Origin: CAYSND01 sp964642235
Lineage (GTDB): Bacteria; Bacteroidota; Bacteroidia; Bacteroidales; UBA932
NCBI GenBank assembly: GCA_964642235.1
Contig: CAZXOP010000109.1
Location: 1-6,463, forward strand
DNA length: 6,463 bases
Reading direction: 5' to 3'
A program made the translations under genes and the position numbers. Under the pieces are notes generated by a model, which had not been told where the DNA came from, did no database searches, and was given only the letters and a program-made list of their open reading frames with translations. Shown here in pieces: positions 6,459-6,463 of the stretch; the stretch's first letter is position 1, and every line of letters starts with the position of its first letter.

Positions 6459-6463
6459 GGAAG

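Noticed and set aside
1..6463. Search for CRISPR repeats, insertion sequence ends, attachment sites, tRNA or rRNA
   Set aside because: No regularly spaced repeats of suitable length, no transposase or integrase fragment, and no recognisable structural RNA were seen on either strand.

Overview
The window looks like a chromosomal scaffold piece from a member of the Bacteroidota, probably order Bacteroidales. The signs are candidate promoters with the TAnnTTTG -7 element typical of that phylum, AraC-type HTH domains ending in 'SVEGITPTEY' and 'GVEGYTPSEF', a small lipoprotein of lipocalin-like type, and a large AsmA-like protein of the form common in that phylum. Genus cannot be told from this sequence. 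A run of exactly 100 Ns shows it comes from a draft or metagenomic assembly.

Left part (1-2247, minus strand): two tandem genes for membrane-anchored AraC-type regulators. Each has about seven predicted transmembrane helices and a C-terminal AraC DNA-binding domain. They are joined by a TAATG stop/start overlap, so they form one translationally coupled unit. They are diverged paralogues and markedly AT-rich.

Middle (2248-2505): a 258-base gene-free spacer that is the least ordinary part of the window. It holds a one-sided array of TGNGACA-like heptamers, a plus-strand TATCTTTG element that faces no full-length gene, and a long imperfect hairpin that can act as a terminator on both strands. 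The plus-strand element and hairpin bracket a possible RNA of about 75 nt.

Right part: a YugP-type membrane zinc metallopeptidase (2506-3174, minus) diverges from a two-gene plus-strand unit. That unit is a small lipocalin-like lipoprotein (3267-3656) followed after 3 bases by a 932-codon AsmA-family protein (3660-6458), which the assembly gap interrupts. The 92-base divergent region carries a clear TATCTTTG element for the lipoprotein/AsmA unit. The right side concerns the cell envelope: membrane proteolysis, a lipoprotein, and probably lipid handling in the periplasm.

No tRNA, rRNA, CRISPR array, insertion sequence or phage gene was seen. I do not see a clear new multi-gene system. The best leads are the paired membrane AraC regulators with their heptamer array, and the possible small RNA.
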